Assembly (NCBI GenBank): GCA_023055355.1
Contig: JALJCS010000001.1
Location: forward strand, 53,821,381 to 53,885,380
Direction of reading: 5' to 3'
Origin: Agelaius tricolor
Taxonomy: Eukaryota; Chordata; Aves; Passeriformes; Icteridae
Length of the DNA stretch: 64,000 bases
A program made the position numbers and the translations under genes. Shown in pieces: positions 58,601 to 64,000 of this stretch. The number at the start of each line of letters is the position of its first letter. Position 1 is the first letter of the stretch. The notes beneath the pieces were generated by a model that ran no database searches, had not been told where the DNA came from, and saw nothing but the letters and a program-made list of their open reading frames with translations.

Positions 58601-61600
58601 GAACATCTGCTCAAGTAAAGCACCATTCAGTAGGGTTCTAGGTGAATTCTAACACAACTTTCAGATATAGAAGGATTCTACGCACCTGTTTTTTCAAAGG
58701 GCAGTTTCTTCCTCCACCAAAGCACTCTGTCAGTCCATGCTGGGGTTCTGCACTTATCACTTGTATCATAAGCCTCTGAGCCAACGTCATATTTATATGT
58801 TGGTCCAAAATTAATAGTCCCCTCATGGAAGTCTTTAAAAATCTAATTAAATAAAGAACATCTCTCTTTAAGTTACAGATGAGGAAGGTGTCACTGTGAT
58901 GTATCAACTTCCTCACAATGCTCTGATTTTTAAACCAATTGCTGCATTCGAGTGCTATAAACAAGGGTCTGAAATGCAAACTCTTTACTCTCTCAAGGAA
59001 CAAGAAAGACCCAGCCAACATGCAGTTATTCAAGATAATGAGACACACTGCCTTACTTTTCCACTGGATTTTTGCTGCTGTAGTTGATCAAATTCCAAAA
59101 GCGTCTTCCAGTCTTGACGTTTGAGAAAATAAAAGACTTCTTCATACGTTAGATCAATGCGATAGTTAAAATCACCACACCAGAAGACATAGTCATGGGA
59201 GAACATGTTCTGCCCCTAGTTTTGAGGTACAGAATACTGTTAAATCACATTCATGAAAACAGCTTTAAAATGCACTGAAATGTAGCACTCAGTCTCTCTG
59301 ACTTACTAAATACTGGACCTACTTGTCACAATTGATTTGTCAAAATTCATTTTGTGCTAAAATAGAATGGCTCCTTCACTGGCTTTGGCACCCCACTGAG
59401 CTGAATTTTGTAAACAATAATGTCAGACTCTGACCCCTCTTTCCTGAAGGTATGTCTAAGTGGATCCTAGCTTTATAGTCACAATTTGTCTGTCATGAAT
59501 ATTCAAAATATGTTTGTTTCCCTAACACATTTCACACGCATATATTTGCATATTCTAAATATAACACAAAATGTGCTTCTGGTACCAAGGCAAATTTAGC
59601 AACAAGCTCCTGAGTAAGAACAACCTCCAAATTCGATCTTATGTGCACGTCACAGTTTTGTAAAGGTATTGAAATCAAACGTCAATGAAAATTCACTCCA
59701 GTTCTAAATTTAGCATCCTATCCTCTAATTAGTCTTTTTTTTTTCTTCCTTCCCAGCATAGCAGTAAGCCTCTAAACACCAGAGATTCATGAGGGAAACA
59801 TTCCAGGCTGTGGCTGTCACAGCACTAGAGGGCACTCTTTATATGCATTATACACACAAGGTACCTTTAGCTGCTCTAAGTGTAAAGGACATCAAATAGT
59901 TAACGAGGTATTAGAAGGAAAAACTACCATAAGCACAACTTTATGGCCATTTGGAACAGATCTTCTTTGCAGGACGTCCAGTCTGTCAGTATTAGCTCCT
60001 ACATAAACCAACTGATTGATATGCTGCACGTGCCAAGCCTCTAAACCTTACAAACAACAGGAAGGTAAAATTTTATGCTTTGCAACCTAAATGCCATTTT
60101 TTGCTGACTAACCAGAATACACAAACTCAACCAATCCCATCCTGGCTTAGGCCTTTACAGAGAGGCCCAAGAAGGTATTGTGGAAATTAAAGCAATCGAC
60201 ATTAAGGGAAGCAAAGAAGCCCTGCCACCAAATCCCATGGGTTATTGACTGGCCTGAGGAGACAAGCTGGAATTAAAACACTAGGATGACTGACTTGACA
60301 CAGTTTAGGGGAAAAGCTATTCATGCAGACCAGTGGTGCCTACTTGCCATGCTCTGAGAGAAGCCAGCAGTTCCTTGAGAGTGACACATTCAGGAGGACG
60401 AAAGGAAGGGAACAGAGGGTACCATGTCACTGCCCAAGAACTGATCCATCACACCCGACCAGAAGCAGCCAAGGCACTGCTGCACTGAATGGCATGGGTG
60501 GTCTTTCAGGAATTCTCACTTACTAGAGCCAGCAAGAGCTATCAATATCGCTCTCCAGTTCCAACATCAGTCATCTAGAGCTTAACTGCTCAAAGCCAAG
60601 GACTTTTCAAGCACTGGAGCAACTCTGGTTTTTGAAAGGATTAGTACTTTTGTAAAGCAGGTGCTACATTGGGTAGTACCTAATCTTCTGTGAAACATGC
60701 TTCCCTATTTATTTATTTGCTAACATTTTCTTTAGCATTTTCTTTCTTGCTACTGAGATGCCTTCTTTGATGACCTGTCATCAAAGGCAGCCTGAGACCA
60801 GCTTTCATGATGTAAAGATACCACCTTTACCTCCAATACTTTTAGCACACATACATCTACACTTACCATTGGGAAGCTGAGTTTCTGTGTGATTTCTTTA
60901 TAATCTTCATTCCTCTCTTTCACCTGAGTCTGCCCAGCAGTCAAGTGACTGCATATAAAGCAGAAACTGGTACTATAGAACTGAAAACGAATGCTCACTG
61001 CCCCTTTATTCCCAGCTTTTCCTCCCATTCCTGTCTTCACGGTGTCTATTGCTACATCCCTGCATTAAAAAAAAATAGAAAGGGAACAGAGTAAAGGGCT
61101 TCAGGGACAAACATTCAATTAACTTTGACTGCAACACAAAGGGAAAAGCCAGTTTACAATGCCATGTCTTCTCCCCTCTAGAAAGCTTGCTGCTTTTAGG
61201 CACATCTTTTAGTTTCTTGATGTTCAAATGCTTATGCTTCAAATTAAGTTTAATACAATACTATAGAAATAAAACTGTCTGAAAATATTTTTCTCCTTTT
61301 CTTGTCCCTTCCAAACAGACCAGCGAGACCTAATTTCTGAAATACTGGCAATTTCTATAGAATATAGTTTTCAAGTTTCCCTCTACCATGATCCTTAAAA
61401 TATTGACAATAACTAAATTTTATTACCATGCTTCCTTTTACTTTTGAACATGTGGGAATGTGCTTTTCAGACAGATAACAATTTACTGTTCATATGTGCT
61501 GAAACCCAACTTCACAATTCATGATGGATTTTCCATTTAATTAAAGAGCAGCAGATCATAACCCATACTTCATTAAATCAGATGTGATAAAATCAGGGAT

Positions 61601-64000
61601 TATTGGATACAACTATTTATATGTAACTTCTCAAATGAGTTCTGTACTGATGACAAATTGCTTAAGGTCTCCATGTTGCTAATCACTTAGTATTTCAATG
61701 TGATGATTAGCATACACTTCACTACAGAGAGATAACTTGATAAAGCAGACCACCTGCTCTCAGGGTAATTTCTCCCAAATAACCAGGCTACTCCAAGAAC
61801 AAAGCATGGCTGTCTGATCAGATAAGTAAATGATGAGATCATTGTTTCAGCCAACCCTAGTGCCATGCATGTCTTTCCCAGTGAGAAAATTTTACTTTCC
61901 AGAGAAAACATCAAGCAGATCTGACAAGAATATTACTGATGTTAAAAAGGGACGTGCAGAAAACTGCTAAGTCTTATTTAAGTTATTCCCAAAAATTCGT
62001 GATGTAAATGATGCAAGATGATACAGGTCTCCTTTCCCCACCCCCTTCATTTTCTTCTCTCTTCCTCCCCCATCTTTTGTACCTTTTTTCTCTATCTTTA
62101 ATTTCCTGTCTTTTCCTGACAGCAGGACACCACCAGAAGACACCCTCAGGGAGGCAAAGGAGGAACATCAAAGTTTTCTATGAAACAATGGGTGTTAAGC
62201 ACTCCTACAGAAGCAGGGTGTTCAGTCTTTTCACTAAAGTTCTCCCTTCCTGCTGCCTGCCTACCCATCTCCTGACTGGTATTCGACTGATTTTCCTTCA
62301 TGGCAAAGGTAATGCTGAAATAACCCGCTGTAAATTCAGCTGCTTGTATTTCATCAATCATTTCAGTGATGTATAAACCAGCTATTGTCTCATTATTTCT
62401 CTATTCCCTATCTTCTGTCTAAATCTCTTCAATCTCTGTAAGCACAGAAGCACTTTTTTGCACTTCTGATCATTTTTCCTTTCCTCTTCTAGACATGGGG
62501 AAAATATACAAGCCTACAGGTTAGATTTGATTATGCTCACATAGCACATAGCAGCACATTTGCATTAAATAATGAAAGTCGGTCAGTAAAATCAACTTCC
62601 CTTTTTCTCTTGAGTTTCAAAGGGCTACATCCAATTTCCAGCAGTTTGACAACTGCAACAGAACCACTGCACTGTTCTGATTCTGATTTCCATTTAAACC
62701 ACTAATTTCCTACTGGATTACTCAAACTTTTTGTAAGCCAGGTGAAGAGTCACAAACTGAGAGAAACACTTCTCCTCTGGACTGCTTCATAGCAGCAGCA
62801 AAAAAAAAAAAATCTTTAAATAATTTTGAAGAAAGATTACTGGAAAGCAGCAATCCAAGACCACCAGAGTTACCTGCATTGTATTGCTCTGTCTGGCCTA
62901 CAGCACCTGATGTTGGACAAGCTCTGTTCTGAGGTTTTCAGTAGATATGAGATCACAGGGAAGAAAGAGGCAGCTTTTGATATTTTAATCACAAAATGCA
63001 GTGGCCAATCAGTGCCCTAATATGGGTTTAGAAAGGAGTGTTTGGATCTCGGGGCTTTAAAGATGCCCAAAGATAGTTTTGGCTAATTATTCACTTCGTA
63101 ACCATTTACATTTAGCCTGCATAATTCTTTTACACTTAGCCTGCATAATTCTTGCCCACAGCAAAGGCATTTTAATGCAAGTATCCCCACGGGTAATTTT
63201 CTAGGAGGAGTTTGATCACTCTCCAGGGACAGCTGAGTCAGTAAGCAGAGGATACATAGCTCTGCACTCTCCTGACTGGGCACAGAGCTCTGGTTCTCAT
63301 GACATCTGGGAAAGGCAAACACTTCATAGGTTCTCTTACATCTTACCTCTCAGTTCTATAAAATGTCAAGGGCCAAAATTAGGTCTCTTTCCCCCATTCT
63401 TTTTAGGTCTAGAACTATCCCTGTTTCCATAAGGAATCATGGACAGGGCTAGAAGTAAAACCTGCCCTTCAGGCAGGGGCAGGCATTTCCTTCATTCAGT
63501 GCATCAAACACTCTTGGACTTACTAGCCCAGGTTATTCCCCTCCCAGGAAGATAGCACCCAAACAAGGTGCTCCACCCTGACTGCCCACCTGGAGCATGC
63601 CTGGCTTTTCAGCTACCTGGAGGAAAAGACTGAGGCTGTCTGGCCTTTGTGCTACCCAGGGAGATGGACTCCAGCCTGTTGCTGCCTGGAAGGATTCCCT
63701 CTTCTCCATGCTGAGCAGAGACCAGAACACAGGTTTGCATGACTCCCACCAAGATGAGCAAGTCCTCCCCATGTTCTCTGGCCATGCTCCAACACCAGAT
63801 GTCACTGAAGTCACAGGGTGGGTTTTGGGGCTTTTTTGTTTAGTTGGTTTGAGGTTTGTTGTTGTTGTTAGATTAGTTTTATTTTGGGGTGGGGTTCTTT
63901 GTTTGTTTTGGTTTTCTGGGTTTTTTTGTTTTGTTGTTGTTGTTTTGTTTGGTTTGGCTTTTTCTTTACCTGATGAAGGGGACATGATATGGTCGTACAA
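42890..64000 (-). CDS. SYNJ2: SYNJ2: synaptojanin-2, C-terminal 859 residues (14 exons, start beyond right edge)
   Basis: Synaptojanins remove the 5-phosphate (and, through Sac1, others) from phosphoinositides in clathrin-mediated membrane traffic. Numbering from the first full codon in the window, the 5-phosphatase domain has GNKGA (26-30), SHLTAGQ (47-53), WCGDFNYR (86-93), PTYKYD (141-146), PAWTDRVLW (161-169) and SDHRP (216-220). All key motifs are intact, so it is probably active. An RRM-like domain (about 255-340) follows, then an acidic linker and a proline-rich tail ([29 protein letters not shown]). Near the end are LLDLD (782-786) and WVTFSDDED (821-829). The frame is continuous through all GT-AG junctions. 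The Sac1 domain and start are outside the window. Introns up to about 2.9 kb are AT-rich, with no LINE copies that I recognised. Confidence 0.97.
45422..45606 (-). CDS. SYNJ2: SYNJ2 exon, proline-rich tail
   Basis: Residues 540-600 ([13 protein letters not shown]..., [14 protein letters not shown]), SH3-ligand-like PxxP sequence. Acceptor CATTTCAG, donor GTAAGA. Confidence 0.94.
46889..46997 (-). CDS. SYNJ2: SYNJ2 exon
   Basis: Residues 503-538 ([31 protein letters not shown]), a well-conserved SYNJ2-specific block. The acceptor follows a 17-base T-tract on the minus strand; donor GTAAGC. Confidence 0.96.
47716..47828 (-). CDS. SYNJ2: SYNJ2 exon, Ser/Pro-rich
   Basis: Residues 465-502 ([18 protein letters not shown]..., [11 protein letters not shown]). 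Placed by phase and by similarity to the KKSASDASIS / LLPGAPQQP part of mammalian SYNJ2. Acceptor CTCTTCCAG, donor GTGAGT. Less conserved than its neighbours. Confidence 0.9.
48848..48982 (-). CDS. SYNJ2: SYNJ2 exon
   Basis: Residues 420-464 ([37 protein letters not shown]): a coiled-coil-like stretch, then a polyproline SH3 ligand. Acceptor TCCCTAG, donor GTGAGT. Confidence 0.96.
51561..51695 (-). CDS. SYNJ2: SYNJ2 exon, acidic linker
   Basis: Residues 375-419, starting [14 protein letters not shown]. Highly acidic and poorly conserved after the first 15 residues. Acceptor AATCCAG, donor GTAAAG. Confidence 0.94.
52109..52277 (-). CDS. SYNJ2: SYNJ2 exon
   Basis: Residues 319-374 ([37 protein letters not shown]). 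It ends the RRM-like domain and starts the tail. Acceptor GTGCTTAG, donor GTAAGC. Confidence 0.97.
53452..53530 (-). CDS. SYNJ2: SYNJ2 exon, RRM-like domain
   Basis: Residues 293-318 ([19 protein letters not shown]...), including the RNP1-like strand MLVTFADS. Acceptor TCTCTAG, donor GTAAGC. Confidence 0.97.
54765..54983 (-). CDS. SYNJ2: SYNJ2 exon, end of phosphatase and start of RRM-like domain
   Basis: Residues 220-291 ([50 protein letters not shown]). Acceptor TTGTATAG, donor GTGAGT. Confidence 0.97.
56817..56934 (-). CDS. SYNJ2: SYNJ2 exon, phosphatase C-terminal motif
   Basis: Residues 180-218 ([31 protein letters not shown]). Contains most of the SDHRP catalytic motif, completed by the next exon. 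Acceptor CTGCATAG, donor GTAACT. Confidence 0.97.
58686..58842 (-). CDS. SYNJ2: SYNJ2 exon, phosphatase PAWTDR motif
   Basis: Residues 128-179 ([35 protein letters not shown]). The PxWxDRVL motif is diagnostic for inositol 5-phosphatases. Acceptor TTAATTAG; the donor GTGCGT is weaker than usual. Confidence 0.97.
59057..59215 (-). CDS. SYNJ2: SYNJ2 exon, phosphatase WCGDFNYR motif
   Basis: Residues 75-127 ([39 protein letters not shown]). Phase 0 at both ends. Acceptor AAACTAG, donor GTAAGG. Confidence 0.97.
60867..61059 (-). CDS. SYNJ2: SYNJ2 exon, phosphatase core
   Basis: Residues 11-74 ([44 protein letters not shown]). Acceptor TAATGCAG, donor GTAAGT. Confidence 0.98.
63106..63153. repeat. 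Two tandem 24-bp units in SYNJ2 intron
   Basis: TTACATTTAGCCTGCATAAT... and TTACACTTAGCCTGCATAAT... follow head to tail with one mismatch. A recent local duplication. Confidence 0.85.
63815..63968. repeat. G/T-rich low-complexity tract beside a SYNJ2 donor
   Basis: About 150 bp of TTTG, GTTGTT and GGGGTGGGG runs. In the SYNJ2 transcript this is an A/C-rich tract directly after the 5' splice site. The long minus-strand frame across it is low-complexity, not a protein. Confidence 0.7.
63970..64000 (-). CDS. SYNJ2: SYNJ2 exon, cut by the right edge
   Basis: 31 visible bases encode VRPYHVPFI plus two bases of Arg, ending at donor GTAAAG. The sequence matches the synaptojanin block just before [11 protein letters not shown], and the phase agrees with the next exon. 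Confidence 0.9.

Noticed and set aside
58638..59048. 136-codon minus-strand open frame
   Set aside because: It overlaps the SYNJ2 PAWTDR exon in the wrong frame and lacks motifs.
63533..64000. 155-codon minus-strand open frame at the right edge
   Set aside because: It is intron read-through of an A/C-rich low-complexity tract; the real SYNJ2 exon at 63970-64000 uses another frame.
1..64000. CRISPR arrays, bacterial operons, origins or phage-like systems
   Set aside because: The sequence is vertebrate nuclear DNA; no array-like repeats other than the 43-bp minisatellite and simple repeats were seen.

Overview
The window is vertebrate, and most likely bird, genomic DNA. Genes are split into short exons with GT-AG introns, the DNA is AT-rich apart from one CpG island, and the recognisable interspersed repeats are mainly CR1 LINEs plus LTRs of a type I associate with songbirds. 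A passerine is my best guess, but it rests on repeat recognition from memory.

Three protein-coding genes can be reconstructed exon by exon, in the order and relative orientation of human 6q25.3 (SYNJ2-SERAC1-GTF2H5-TULP4), here inverted. GTF2H5 (minus strand, about 11.1-14.1 kb) encodes the 71-residue p8/TTDA subunit of TFIIH. SERAC1 (plus strand, about 14.2 to beyond 37.5 kb) is complete, with 16 coding exons joining into a 654-residue open frame. SYNJ2 (minus strand, 42.9 kb to the right edge) is partial: 14 exons give the last 859 residues, from inside the inositol 5-phosphatase domain through the RRM-like domain to the proline-rich tail. Its start and Sac1 domain lie beyond base 64000.

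Layout: 1-11 kb is gene-poor spacer with an LTR and a 1.15-kb CR1 carrying a reverse-transcriptase fragment; TULP4 is expected further left. From 13.7 to 14.7 kb a CpG island serves as the head-to-head promoter of GTF2H5 and SERAC1, with NRF1-, ETS- and NF-Y-type sites and a 43-bp tandem repeat. From 14.7 to 37.5 kb is SERAC1, with CR1 and LTR insertions in its introns. From 37.5 to 42.9 kb is the tail-to-tail spacer between SERAC1 and SYNJ2, holding their 3' UTRs. The rest is SYNJ2.

The genes are housekeeping and membrane-lipid genes (nucleotide-excision repair/transcription, mitochondria-ER phosphatidylglycerol remodelling, phosphoinositide turnover). They share synteny, not a pathway; only GTF2H5 and SERAC1 share control DNA. 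I found no new biological system. The most notable observations are a 364-bp duplicate of SERAC1 exon 3 plus intron 3 inside the GTF2H5 intron, and the 43-bp repeat whose units each carry a splice-donor-like site facing GTF2H5.
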